Source: Pseudomonadota bacterium (GTDB lineage Bacteria > Desulfobacterota > Desulfobulbia > Desulfobulbales > DAOVYS01). Taken from it: a DNA stretch of 20,658 bases. Below are positions 1 to 6,957 of this stretch, piece after piece (within the stretch, counting starts at the first letter, position 1; the number at the start of each line of letters is the position of its first letter). A program made the translations under genes and the position numbers. The notes beneath the pieces were generated by a model. It was not told where the DNA came from, did no database searches, and was given only the letters and a program-made list of their open reading frames with translations. The stretch covers positions 1 through 20,658 of the forward strand of contig DAOVYS010000016.1 of NCBI GenBank assembly GCA_030635485.1, written 5' to 3'.

Positions 1-178
1 ATCGCAGGGGCCGATCACGCACCCCAAGGGCACTTCCTTCGGGCGCACAGAAGCCTGGGGCACCTGTGACCCCTTACAGTCAGAGGGTTTTTCAACGGTG
101 TTTATTACCCCGTGATCGGTTACGTTTAGTGAATTCTTACATCTCCGGGAGTTTCGCACCCAAAATAGCGCCGTTAAG
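1..178. repeat. Intergenic palindromic repeat fragment at the window edge
   Basis: This gene-free stretch lies downstream of the HEAT-protein gene. It holds the inverted pair CCGATCACG (11-19) and CGTGATCGG (111-119). It also contains a C-rich motif starting CACCCCAAGGGCA at 20, which recurs near 7070. The TGATC-type core resembles that of the palindromic elements near 980, 6846 and 13918, so this is probably a diverged or truncated member of the same group. The left window edge may cut it. I see no convincing gene here. Confidence 0.45.
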
Positions 179-865
179 TCAAGTTGTGCGCAATGCATTC
201 AAAGCGTTCCGAGCTAATTGTCCTACTGTAAAAATACTGATTCGCCCATCCGTATAAAGCCGAACTTCCGTGATATCCGACACCATTGCAGCCAATTTAT
301 CCCGTGCCGCCACGATCTTCAGATTGCCTGCCGTCCAGGCTGCCAAACCGCGAACAACACCATCTTCTGATTCCAGGTATGGCAGGAGATACCCGGCGCA
401 ATTCCATTTATCCAGATAAGCCCGCCTGACGCACGCCATCCTGCCAAGGCCCCACATAAGGCCTCGCTGAAGCGGCACATACTCCAAATAATTCTGTTCA
501 CGCATATATGAGACAAGAATCTGGGCAAATTCGTCCGCCAACCCCTCATGGCAGGCCATGACTTCACCCATTGCCTCCGGAGCGCCCCAGCCGATGCCGC
601 CTGATTCATCATTAAGGCTCCATATGAATCTTCGCATAATAACCCTTGCCGGCTCCATTTGAGAATCCGCAATCGAACCGACTACGACTCCCATGCATGA
701 GACGGCATGAAACTTGATTTTCTCATCACTGTTGCAAAGGGCTGAAAAAAGTGAGTGGACAGCTTTTTCGGCAGAAAAAGTTCGGATCTCACTGATGATT
801 TCTTCAAGGTCGTCACGCTTTAAAATTTCCACGATCTTCTTCTTGATAACACGAAGATCACCCAT
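179..865 (-). CDS. DVU0298-family HEAT-repeat protein
   Basis: This 228-aa soluble protein has no signal peptide or membrane segment. The sequence is rich in paired amphipathic helices of HEAT-repeat type, for example around residues 35-60 (AVHSLFSAL, IKFHAVSCMGVVV), 85-110 and 160-185 (GVVRGLAAWTAGNLK). A central GGIGWGAPEAMGEVMA stretch and the overall layout match the DVU0298 family, which is common in Desulfovibrio and related deltaproteobacteria and has no established function. HEAT folds usually act as protein-binding scaffolds, so a role as an adaptor is inference. The ATG is preceded by AAGGAG at good spacing, which supports the start. The gene ends at a TGA in a repeat-rich intergenic region and seems to be transcribed alone, about 300 nt downstream of the receiver gene. 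Confidence 0.75.
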   Translation of the reverse strand: MGDLRVIKKKIVEILKRDDLEEIISEIRTFSAEKAVHSLFSALCNSDEKIKFHAVSCMGVVVGSIADSQMEPARVIMRRFIWSLNDESGGIGWGAPEAMGEVMACHEGLADEFAQILVSYMREQNYLEYVPLQRGLMWGLGRMACVRRAYLDKWNCAGYLLPYLESEDGVVRGLAAWTAGNLKIVAARDKLAAMVSDITEVRLYTDGRISIFTVGQLARNALNALRTT

Positions 866-1181
866 GGCGCACTCCTTCCACCATCCTTTCGATTGTGCGG
901 TTTACAAAAGACGCACGCAGCAAGCCGATCAACAGGCAACCGCAGACATATGTACGCCCGAAAAAAATACTTGGATATATGATCAGAACGTAGCCGATCC
1001 AGCCCAACTATGCCGGCGACACTAACCGTGTGCAGATAGAGTGCTGACCAACGCTTAAAGACGGCTTTCACAAAGCAGGATGACAGACAAGGAAATTGTA
1101 TTCTGAAACCGAGGGCGGAGAGACGCCTTCTTTAGAGATAAACACTAACTAACCACGGACCACGACATAAAAAAACAGATC
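866..1181. other. Gene-free gap with one palindromic repeat copy
   Basis: This gap lies between the receiver gene and the HEAT-protein gene. It contains repeat copy E (980-1057). The only open frames are short, lack ribosome binding sites and overlap the start of the HEAT gene, so I do not call a gene. I did not recognise a clear terminator or promoter. Confidence 0.5.
980..1057. repeat. Palindromic-family repeat, copy E
   Basis: This 78-bp stretch aligns with the right two thirds of copy D (13968-14044, 77 bp). Both start TGATCAGAACG, have ACTATG in the middle, and end with a GTGCAGAT-NNN-GTGCTG core (1030-1046 here) followed by an AACGCTTA arm. The left arm of the palindrome is not evident here, so this copy looks truncated or diverged. 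It lies upstream of the HEAT-protein gene. Confidence 0.6.
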
Positions 1182-1550
1182 TCAGCCAATAATTTCACGC
1201 ACGCAATCGACCAATTCACGTCGATCCACTGGCTTCTGAAAGGTACGCAGGGCGCCGAATTTCTTGCATAATTCGAGATAAATCTCAGGATGAGCGAGAG
1301 AACCGCCGCCGGAAATAGCGATAATCTTTGCGTCCGGAAATTCCTCACGAAGTTCCCTGACAGTTTCAATACCTTCTTTCTCCGGCATCAGGATATCCGT
1401 TATCACAAGGTCTGCGGGATTTTTGCGAAAAAGATTCAACCCCTGCTCACCATCGGCAGCCACTTCAACTTCATAACCCTCACGTTCCAGGATCGCGCAG
1501 AGCATTGAACGGATCTGTTCATCATCATCAATAACAAGAATCTGTGGCAT
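1182..1550 (-). CDS. Stand-alone CheY-like response regulator receiver
   Basis: This single-domain receiver of 122 aa has no output domain. The acidic pocket D8-D9-D10 (VIDDDE) and phosphoacceptor D52 (ITDILMP) are present, as are switch residue S80 (IIAISGGG) and the conserved lysine K106 (FQKPV). It should be phosphorylated by a histidine kinase on D52. The partner kinase is not adjacent and cannot be named. An upstream in-frame ATG at 1589 would add 13 charged residues, but AGGAG lies 7 nt before the ATG at 1550, and that start puts the first beta strand (QILVIDDD) at the usual position. It is separated from the main chemotaxis cluster by about 4 kb and the gene stands alone. It could be an orphan CheY or part of a phosphorelay. 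Confidence 0.88.
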   Translation of the reverse strand: MPQILVIDDDEQIRSMLCAILEREGYEVEVAADGEQGLNLFRKNPADLVITDILMPEKEGIETVRELREEFPDAKIIAISGGGSLAHPEIYLELCKKFGALRTFQKPVDRRELVDCVREIIG

Positions 1551-1557
1551 AGTCTTT

Positions 1558-1562
1558 CTCCT
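1558..1562 (-). promoter_or_regulatory. Ribosome binding site deciding the receiver start
   Basis: The minus strand reads AGGAG, followed by 7 nt and then ATG at 1550. The longer in-frame start at 1589 has no comparable site. Confidence 0.7.
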
Positions 1563-1830
1563 GCTTCTCCTCTCCCGGTCAAACGTCAAAACTCATCTAA
1601 TCCAGACTGACCAAAAAACCGGTTTTATATTAGATATAAGACAAAATTAAAAATATTCTAACATAAAGAAAAAAACAATCCAAGCACATAGTATGCTGTG
1701 AATAATCAGATATTTTCAAACAAATTTGCTCGACAACAGCACATTAATATCCCTGTAACTGATCACGGAGGCAAGGCAACCAGACAACGGTTATCCCCCC
1801 TTACCGTGTAAGCCGGTCATATTCAAGGGT

Positions 1831-1861
1831 TTCACTCGCAAACCTTGTGTCCGCTTATAAT
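1831..1861 (+). promoter_or_regulatory. Candidate sigma70-type promoter of the MORN gene
   Basis: A perfect TATAAT lies at 1856-1861, with a weak TTCACT at 1831-1836 as a possible -35 box (19-nt spacing, longer than ideal). Transcription from this box would begin near 1868. That is past the in-frame ATG at 1864 but before the ATG at 1912, which agrees with the later start. Confidence 0.45.
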
Positions 1862-1911
1862 ACATGGTACCTTTTGACGGCAGTCAAGAAATTATCCGCC
1901 GGGAGGTGCAC

Positions 1912-2508
1912 ATGAAGATCAAAGCAATACTTATTATCATGTCACTAATGGTTTGCCTGGTTCCGCCAACTGCACATGGACGTGAAGGTAAATGTACTGA
2001 TGGAGACTGCGCAAATGGTCACGGAACCTGGATCTGGCCCCAGGGTTTTCAATACAAGGGTGAATGGAAGAGGGGGAAAAGGCATGGATTCGGAGCCTTC
2101 AGCACCACTTCCGGAGAAAAATACAAAGGCCAATGGAGAAATGACAGGATAAGAGGGCATGGAAGTTACACCTATCCTGACGGAGCCATATATGTCGGCG
2201 ATTTCTGGGACGGCAAGAGACTCGGACACGGAACTATGCGATATCCCGACGGCAGGGTATATGTGGGCCAATGGAGGCACGAAAAAAAATCAGGACGCGG
2301 AACCATGTACTGGCCGGACGGGGCCAAATATGTAGGCCGATTCAAGAACGATACATATCATGGAGAGGGGACCATGACCTGGACTAACGGCTCAAAATAC
2401 ATTGGCGAATGGAAAAACGGCATGAGAAACGGACAAGGTGTTGGAAATCATCCGGGCGGAGACGAAAAAAGGGGGGCTTGGGAAAAGGGCGTTTTTATCG
2501 GCAAATAA
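1912..2508 (+). CDS. Exported MORN-repeat protein
   Basis: This 198-aa protein begins with a signal peptide of about 23 residues (MKIKAILIIMSLMVCLVPPT, then AHG). A short segment with two cysteines (C28, C33) follows, and then six MORN repeats starting at residues 48, 71, 94, 117, 140 and 163. Each repeat is 23 residues long and built on YxGxWxxGxxxGxGxxxxxDG. A partial repeat (GHGTWIWPQG) comes before them. MORN repeats form beta-hairpin arrays and act as scaffolds or surface-binding modules. The ligand is unknown, and a periplasmic or surface location is inferred from the signal peptide. GGGAGG lies 5 nt before this ATG. The in-frame ATG at 1864 overlaps the predicted transcription start and would bury the signal peptide. 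The gene is monocistronic and convergent with tatC. Confidence 0.85.
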   Translation: MKIKAILIIMSLMVCLVPPTAHGREGKCTDGDCANGHGTWIWPQGFQYKGEWKRGKRHGFGAFSTTSGEKYKGQWRNDRIRGHGSYTYPDGAIYVGDFWDGKRLGHGTMRYPDGRVYVGQWRHEKKSGRGTMYWPDGAKYVGRFKNDTYHGEGTMTWTNGSKYIGEWKNGMRNGQGVGNHPGGDEKRGAWEKGVFIGK

Positions 2509-2576
2509 GTGGTCATCTGCTGAAGGTTGCAAGGGGCTTTTCAGTGCAGCCTATTTCATGCTTTTTCTTGTTTTCG

Positions 2577-2597
2577 GGAGTTATTCAGCTCCTTTTT
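2577..2597 (+). terminator. Rho-independent terminator after the MORN gene
   Basis: A six-pair stem GGAGTT / AGCTCC (one G-T pair) with an ATTC loop is followed directly by TTTTT. It lies about 70 nt after the MORN stop codon. The stem is short, so strength is uncertain. Confidence 0.45.
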
Positions 2598-2698
2598 GCT
2601 ATTTTCATGCAAACCCTGTCCCGAATCCATGGATTTTTCAGGTTATGTACGATACAGAAGAAGTTCCACTGGGTGTTCAAAGCAAAAGCTTTAACAGT

Positions 2699-3456
2699 CT
2701 ATTCTTCATTCTGATCATCTGCAAACCCGGCACAAGGCTTCCTGCCGAACAGCCAGACCGCCCCGATACTTATCTCGTATAAAACGACCAACGGCCCTCC
2801 CATAAGGACCTGATTCACTACGTCGGGAGTTGGTGTCACGATCGCAGCTATTACAAACGCCAGCAGGAATGCATACTTTCGATGCCGCCTTAAAAAATTT
2901 GCATTTACTATACCAACTTTGGAAAGAAGCACCATGAAGACCGGCAGTTCAAATATAACGCCAAAGGCGATCAACAAGCGAAGGCACAAGGAAAAATATT
3001 CTTTTACAGTCGGCAAGGGGCTTAATGTTGCGCTGGCATAACCGGTGAAAAAGCGAAAGGCAGGGGGGAAAACGACAAAATATCCAAAAGCGGCGCCACC
3101 CAGGAAACAGACCGAAGAGAGTATTGCAAACGGCACAGCCACCCTTTGTTCATGCTGATAAAGGCCGGGGGCGATAAAACGCCAGATCTGCCAGAAAATC
3201 ACGGGACTTGCCAGGAGCAGGCCGCTGACAAGGGCTAATTTTAGATAAAAAAAAAGGCCTCTTGATAGGAGACAAAGATGAGACTCGATTGATCCGGCAA
3301 GGCTTCAAAGAGAGGCTTAAAAAACCATTCTCCTATATCCTTGACAAAGGAGTAAGATATACAGAATCCGACCGCCACCGCAAGCAGAGAAAAAATGAGG
3401 CACTTGCGCAAATCAGTCAGATGTTCGGTCAATACCTGCTTCTTTTGTTCTTCCAT
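2699..3456 (-). pseudogene. tatC: Twin-arginine translocase subunit TatC, frameshifted at an A9/T9 tract
   Basis: TatC is the multi-spanning inner-membrane receptor of the Tat pathway, which exports folded cofactor proteins. The first frame starts at ATG 3456 and encodes the N-terminal helix and EHLTDLRKCLIFSLLAVAV (first membrane segment), then stops at 3241 after 71 residues. The second frame resumes with LALVSGLLLASP and continues through FWQIWRFIAPGLY, GGAAFGYFVVFP, FELPVFMVLL and AFVIAAIVTPTPDVVNQ, all typical TatC signatures, to the stop at 2699. The break lies in a run of nine A (3247-3255, T on the coding strand). One extra T would give EAFFFYLKLALVSGLLLASP and a 252-aa protein of normal TatC length. 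It follows the carboxypeptidase gene after 30 nt. No ribosome binding site is visible; a repeat arm (3461-3479) sits where one would be. It may be a sequencing error, a slippage-rescued gene or a true pseudogene. Confidence 0.88.
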
Positions 3457-3460
3457 AATT

Positions 3461-3479
3461 AGTGCTGCAGAATAGTTAC
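3461..3479. repeat. Palindromic-family repeat, half copy A
   Basis: AGTGCTGCAGAATAGTTAC is identical to 6938-6956, the right arm of copy B. Only one arm is present here. It lies just upstream of the tatC start codon, in the 30-nt gap after the carboxypeptidase gene. Confidence 0.7.
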
Positions 3480-3486
3480 CGGAAAT

Positions 3487-4704
3487 TTACAGTTTAGACC
3501 CCTTTTTTCTATCCGACAACACTGTTAAAGCACGCTGCCCGCCAAACTGCTCCAATGAAGCGAGGCGGGATGGCGACGATTTGGCAAAAGCCATTGTTGT
3601 CCTGGCCCTCTTCTTCTTTTTAAAACCATATTCAACCAGGTTGCTGATATCATCCCACATGGTTTCACTGCCCATTATGGCAACCACCAACTCATCCAGA
3701 CCGCGGCTGAACTTACCCACATATGTCTGCCTGGCAGCCCGTGTATAACCTGTTTTCCCTCCCTCAGCGCCTGCCACCTTCCATAGAGCCTTGTTGTGGG
3801 TCCATATTGTCTTGCCTTCACGAGTCCTCACCTTGGTGCAAGACATTCGACCGGCAAATGCAGAATTTTCCATTGCCATGTTAAATATAACAGCCAGATC
3901 ACGGACAGTGGATTTCTGTCCTCTTGCCGTCAGCCCGGTGGCGGTTTTACATACAGTATTCCTGGCGCCCAACTCCCGAGCCTTTCTGGTCATCAGACGT
4001 GCAAACCTTATCTCAGTCCCGCCTATCTTCTCAGCAATGGCCACACTAGCATCATTTGCCGACCCCAGCAAAACCGCATTGATCAAATCATCGGCAGAGT
4101 ACGATCTGTTCCTGTGGAGATAAATTTTGGAACGAGGCATTCCGGCAGCTCTCCTGCTGACAGAAACCATGTCTGATTTTTTCAATGATTCCATTGCAAT
4201 AAGCCCCGTAAGAACCTTGATGGTACTTGCCGGCTGTGCGGGACGGTCTGGAGAGTGTGCATAAATAATATTCCCGGTCCCGGCATCCATTACAATAGCG
4301 CTCTTTGACGAAAGTTTCCGCCGCAAGGATCTGGAAAAAAACGTCGAACTCAGCAAAGGCCTCTGTTTATCCTGGGAATATCCGCCAAGATTAACAGCGC
4401 GCGAACGGTTGTTCCGGATAGAGGCGGACTGATGTTTTTTCCCGTGTGGAACATGTTTGTGACGCGAAGAGACTACGGTCAGGGCAGATGCCCGCGGGGG
4501 CGTCTTTCGAGGAGAGGTTACGGCAGCAGAACGTTCTTTCCGAACAGGCGCAGGCGCACGTTTGTGAACCGAATCCAAGAGAACGCGACCGGACCTGGAA
4601 ACGGTTGTCCCGGCAGAAACAGGATAGGCCTGAAAAAGCAAGAGCATGGACAAAAGAACAATTACCAAAATTTGGAAAAAAACGTCCGTTTTTAACTGAA
4701 CCAC
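3487..4704 (-). CDS. Secreted D-alanyl-D-alanine carboxypeptidase (peptidase S11)
   Basis: This is a low-molecular-weight penicillin-binding protein of the DacA/DacF type. It removes the terminal D-Ala from peptidoglycan stem peptides in the periplasm. It has 405 aa, with a signal peptide at about 1-31 (LVIVLLSMLLLFQAYPVSAG). A basic, Ser/Pro-rich low-complexity segment (about 35-125) precedes the catalytic domain. The three active-site motifs are S160-TIK163, S215-A-N217 and K317-T-G319. The protein ends about 85 residues after KTG without a recognisable PBP5-type C-terminal domain or amphipathic anchor, so it may be a free periplasmic enzyme. The start is GTG at 4704, with AGGAG 8 nt upstream. 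tatC follows 30 nt downstream on the same strand. The long basic linker is unusual and could bind the wall. Confidence 0.88.
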   Translation of the reverse strand: MVQLKTDVFFQILVIVLLSMLLLFQAYPVSAGTTVSRSGRVLLDSVHKRAPAPVRKERSAAVTSPRKTPPRASALTVVSSRHKHVPHGKKHQSASIRNNRSRAVNLGGYSQDKQRPLLSSTFFSRSLRRKLSSKSAIVMDAGTGNIIYAHSPDRPAQPASTIKVLTGLIAMESLKKSDMVSVSRRAAGMPRSKIYLHRNRSYSADDLINAVLLGSANDASVAIAEKIGGTEIRFARLMTRKARELGARNTVCKTATGLTARGQKSTVRDLAVIFNMAMENSAFAGRMSCTKVRTREGKTIWTHNKALWKVAGAEGGKTGYTRAARQTYVGKFSRGLDELVVAIMGSETMWDDISNLVEYGFKKKKRARTTMAFAKSSPSRLASLEQFGGQRALTVLSDRKKGSKL

Positions 4705-5041
4705 TTGCCAATCTCCTATTCCAACGAAAGAATCGGGCCTTCAAAGTATGACCGAAATCAGCCGCCCAATAGACTGCTGCACATAAAAAAGAATTACAGC
4801 CGAACCAAAATCGTTCGATTTTGGTTCAACCTGCTAATATTTATCGACAAAATAATACTATCTCTAAACTTCTTATATATAAGTATTGTAAAAAAGCAAG
4901 ATATTTTTTAATTTTTCATATTATCAGGTTGTTTTTTTGGCAAAATTCCCCTTCCCAGGTCTCAGAAGGTTATTAAAATCCGCTAAAAATATTCGCACAA
5001 AGGATATTTCGCATGGGAACTGAAACGGTTATATATAAAAC
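4705..5041. other. AT-rich divergent intergenic region with a perfect palindrome
   Basis: This gap of about 340 nt separates the carboxypeptidase gene and ogt, which diverge. It is much more AT-rich than its surroundings, with TTATATATAA at 4872-4881 and TATATATAAAA just before ogt. It contains the 26-bp palindrome listed separately. Short open frames here have no coding features. Confidence 0.5.
4802..4827. promoter_or_regulatory. Perfect 26-bp palindrome, candidate operator
   Basis: The arms GAACCAAAATCG (4802-4813) and CGATTTTGGTTC (4816-4827) are exact complements with two central bases. There is no T-run after either side, so it does not look like a terminator. It lies in the shared upstream region of ogt and the carboxypeptidase gene, about 100 nt upstream of the latter. 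A binding site for a dimeric regulator is the simplest reading, but the regulator is unknown. Confidence 0.45.
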
Positions 5042-5641
5042 ATGAAAATCAATAAAAATTTCAAACCTAAACAATCTCCACCTTCAACTTCCCGGCCTTT
5101 ATTTGCCATAATGCGTCTTAACCATTGCGGCGTCACCATTTACTTTATCACTTCCGGCCAGGACGTCATCCATGTTGCGTTCTCAAAAAAATCACAGGAT
5201 CATGCTGTTACGTGGCTCAAAGACAACTTCCCAGAAGTTGAAATTATTTTGAACCACCCCAAAAAACATCTATTTCAGCAGGAATTCGAGGAATTCGAAA
5301 CCAGCCTTGAAACCGGGTTCAAAAGACCGTCATGGTCACCCTTTCTTGACAAAGGAACAGAGTTTCAAAAAAAGGTATGGGCTCTCATCTCCACTATTCC
5401 TTTCAGCGAGACCAGGACCTATGGAGAACTTGCCGTTAAACTCGGTTCGTCCGGTTATTCCAGGGCTGTCGGACAGGCATGCAATAAAAATCCATTGCCA
5501 CTCATCATCCCGTGTCACCGTGTTATAGGTTCCACTGGGCTTGGTGGCTTTTCAGGCGGGATTTCAATAAAAAAGAGGCTGCTCGATATTGAACAGGAGG
5601 TGAGAAAAAGCATTAGTTCACAGAGAAGACAAAGCAGTTAA
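5042..5641 (+). CDS. ogt: Methylated-DNA--protein-cysteine S-methyltransferase
   Basis: This suicide repair protein moves the alkyl group from O6-alkylguanine in DNA to its own cysteine. It has 199 aa. The active-site motif is PCHRV with C158, inside LIIPCHRVIGSTGLGGFSGG. The DNA-binding helix-turn-helix region GTEFQKKVWALISTIPFSETRTYGEL (about 105-130) and the arginine finger SRAVGQAC (140-147) are all present. The N-terminal half (about 24-95) matches the family's accessory RNase-H-like domain. The start is uncertain: neither the ATG at 5042 nor that at 5111 (residue 24) has a clear ribosome binding site. A TATAAA at 5034-5039 would put the transcript start past the first ATG. The shorter form (176 aa) is closer to usual Ogt length. 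It is convergent with cheB, about 30 nt away. It could be an adaptive-response gene, but no Ada N-domain is present. Confidence 0.9.
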   Translation: MKINKNFKPKQSPPSTSRPLFAIMRLNHCGVTIYFITSGQDVIHVAFSKKSQDHAVTWLKDNFPEVEIILNHPKKHLFQQEFEEFETSLETGFKRPSWSPFLDKGTEFQKKVWALISTIPFSETRTYGELAVKLGSSGYSRAVGQACNKNPLPLIIPCHRVIGSTGLGGFSGGISIKKRLLDIEQEVRKSISSQRRQSS

Positions 5642-5671
5642 ATAAGATCACGCCAACGTAAGGTAAAATGA

Positions 5672-6715
5672 TTACAGCATCTCCATTACAGTATCACTGA
5701 TGTTGTGCAACGGCTCCACTCTATCTACTACATCCAGAGCAATTGCCTCTTTCGGCATTCCAAAGACCACACAGGTATCCTCATCCTGAGCAATGGTCTT
5801 TGCGCCGGCTTCTTTCATCTTTGCCATCCCCTGTGCCCCGTCCTTGCCCATGCCGGTCAAGATTACTCCAACAGCATTGGCACCGCCAAAGGTGGCCACT
5901 GAGTTAAACAATACATCCACGGCAGGCCGCTGGTGACAAACAAGGGGACCGCTCTTGATATTTACATAATACCTAGCCCCGCTTCTACGCATTACCATGT
6001 GGTAATTGCCTGGAGCCAAGAGCGCCGATCCAGGGGTTATAGAGTCGCCGTCCTCAGCTTCCTTAACCCGAATTTCACAAAGACCATCCAGACGTTTGGC
6101 AAAACTCGTTGTAAAATTAGGGGGCATGTGTTGAACGATCACGATACCCGGAATGGTTGGAGGAAAATTGACAAGAACATTTTTAATTGCCTCGGTTCCA
6201 CCAGTGGATGCGCCGATAGCAATAATCTTATTCGTTGTTTTAGTAAGAGACAATTTTCTTACATGAGATTTGACAGGACCGATTTTCCCGACTGAGGCTC
6301 TTTGGGCCAGACGATCCATGTCCACACGGGCGGCTGCGCGAATCTTTTCCGCCAACTGGACGCTCATATCCCCGACGGAATAGGCCTCTCCAGGCTTGCA
6401 GACCACGTCTACGGCCCCGATATCCATGGCCTCCATTGCAAGATCGCCCCCGGCCTTTGTTAAAGAACTGACTATTATCACAGGCAAAGGGTAATACTTC
6501 ATCAATTTCCGCAAAAAAGTGATGCCGTCCATCCGCGGCATCTCAACATCCAGAGTAATCACCTCGGGCTTCAAGGCAACAATCTGGTCTCGAGCCACAT
6601 ACGGATCAGGCGCAGTTCCGACAACCTCAATATCTCCTTCCTGAGACAACTGTTGCTTGAAAACCGAACGGACAACAGCAGAGTCGTCAACTACCAGGAC
6701 ACGTATTCTTTTCAT
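5672..6715 (-). CDS. cheB: Chemotaxis methylesterase/glutamine deamidase CheB
   Basis: CheB removes methyl groups from receptor glutamates and deamidates receptor glutamines. It is activated by CheA phosphorylation, giving adaptation. The 347-aa protein has an N-terminal receiver (about 1-125; D10, D11, phosphoacceptor D56 in TLDVEMP, S83/S84, K107) and a C-terminal esterase (about 160-347). The catalytic triad is S170 (IGASTGG), H196 (VQHMPP) and D292 (GMGKDGA), each six residues later than in the Salmonella enzyme. It is the last gene of the chemotaxis cluster. It is separated from cheX by a 438-nt gap full of palindromes, so it may not be co-transcribed at full level. No good ribosome binding site is seen: the start codon is preceded by GTCAGCTGAC, itself a palindrome. 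Confidence 0.96.
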   Translation of the reverse strand: MKRIRVLVVDDSAVVRSVFKQQLSQEGDIEVVGTAPDPYVARDQIVALKPEVITLDVEMPRMDGITFLRKLMKYYPLPVIIVSSLTKAGGDLAMEAMDIGAVDVVCKPGEAYSVGDMSVQLAEKIRAAARVDMDRLAQRASVGKIGPVKSHVRKLSLTKTTNKIIAIGASTGGTEAIKNVLVNFPPTIPGIVIVQHMPPNFTTSFAKRLDGLCEIRVKEAEDGDSITPGSALLAPGNYHMVMRRSGARYYVNIKSGPLVCHQRPAVDVLFNSVATFGGANAVGVILTGMGKDGAQGMAKMKEAGAKTIAQDEDTCVVFGMPKEAIALDVVDRVEPLHNISDTVMEML

Positions 6716-6749
6716 AATTGTCAGCTGACCTTCAGATATCTATTGATAA

Positions 6750-6788
6750 AAACCGTCGGCTTTAGCTGGGAAATTCCCTTAAAGCCGA
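6750..6788 (-). terminator. Possible hairpin terminator or attenuator upstream of cheB
   Basis: On the minus strand TCGGCTTTA (6788-6780) pairs with TAAAGCCGA (6764-6756), with an inner GGGAA / TTCCC pair. It is followed by CGG and then TTTTT. It lies about 40 nt before the cheB start codon, so it could end transcripts coming from cheX or form a leader structure. The three bases between stem and T-run weaken the call. Confidence 0.35.
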
Positions 6789-6845
6789 TTATTGAATCAT
6801 GGTAACTATTCAGCATAATGCAAAATATAGCTAAAACCACCGAAC

Positions 6846-6957
6846 TGTAACTGTTCTGCAGTGCTTCATAGGGAGGCAAGCAGGTTGATCAGCTATACAT
6901 CATCAGTATGCTGGGCGACCTGATCGCCTTCCTATGGAGTGCTGCAGAATAGTTACG
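6846..6957. repeat. Palindromic-family repeat, full copy B
   Basis: The left arm 6846-6893 and the complement of the right arm 6910-6957 match at about 37 of 48 positions, including TAACT, TTCTGCAG and CATAGG. The 16-nt centre is unpaired. The right arm holds the family signature GTGCTG then CAGAATAGTTAC. The element is about 112 bp and begins within the cheX-cheB gap. Confidence 0.75.

Larger units (their letters stand above)
1551..1911. other. Divergent intergenic region, receiver / MORN gene
   Basis: This AT-rich gap of about 360 nt separates the divergent receiver and MORN genes. It contains a short perfect palindrome, AAAACCGGTTTT (1615-1626), beside a TATAAA-like stretch on the receiver side. 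A TATAAT box lies on the MORN side (see the promoter entry). I found no gene in it. Confidence 0.5.

Noticed and set aside
820..1071. Minus-strand open frame of 83 codons overlapping the start of the HEAT-protein gene
   Set aside because: It shares DNA with the HEAT gene in another frame, lacks a ribosome binding site and has no domain-like pattern.
2409..2782. Two plus-strand open frames starting inside the MORN gene and running into the gap
   Set aside because: They begin within the MORN gene in other frames and run through the predicted terminator. The composition is not coding-like.
6846..6957. Copy B considered as a rho-independent terminator or structured RNA gene
   Set aside because: No T-run follows either arm, and sequence relatives occur at several unrelated loci, so a dispersed repeat fits better.
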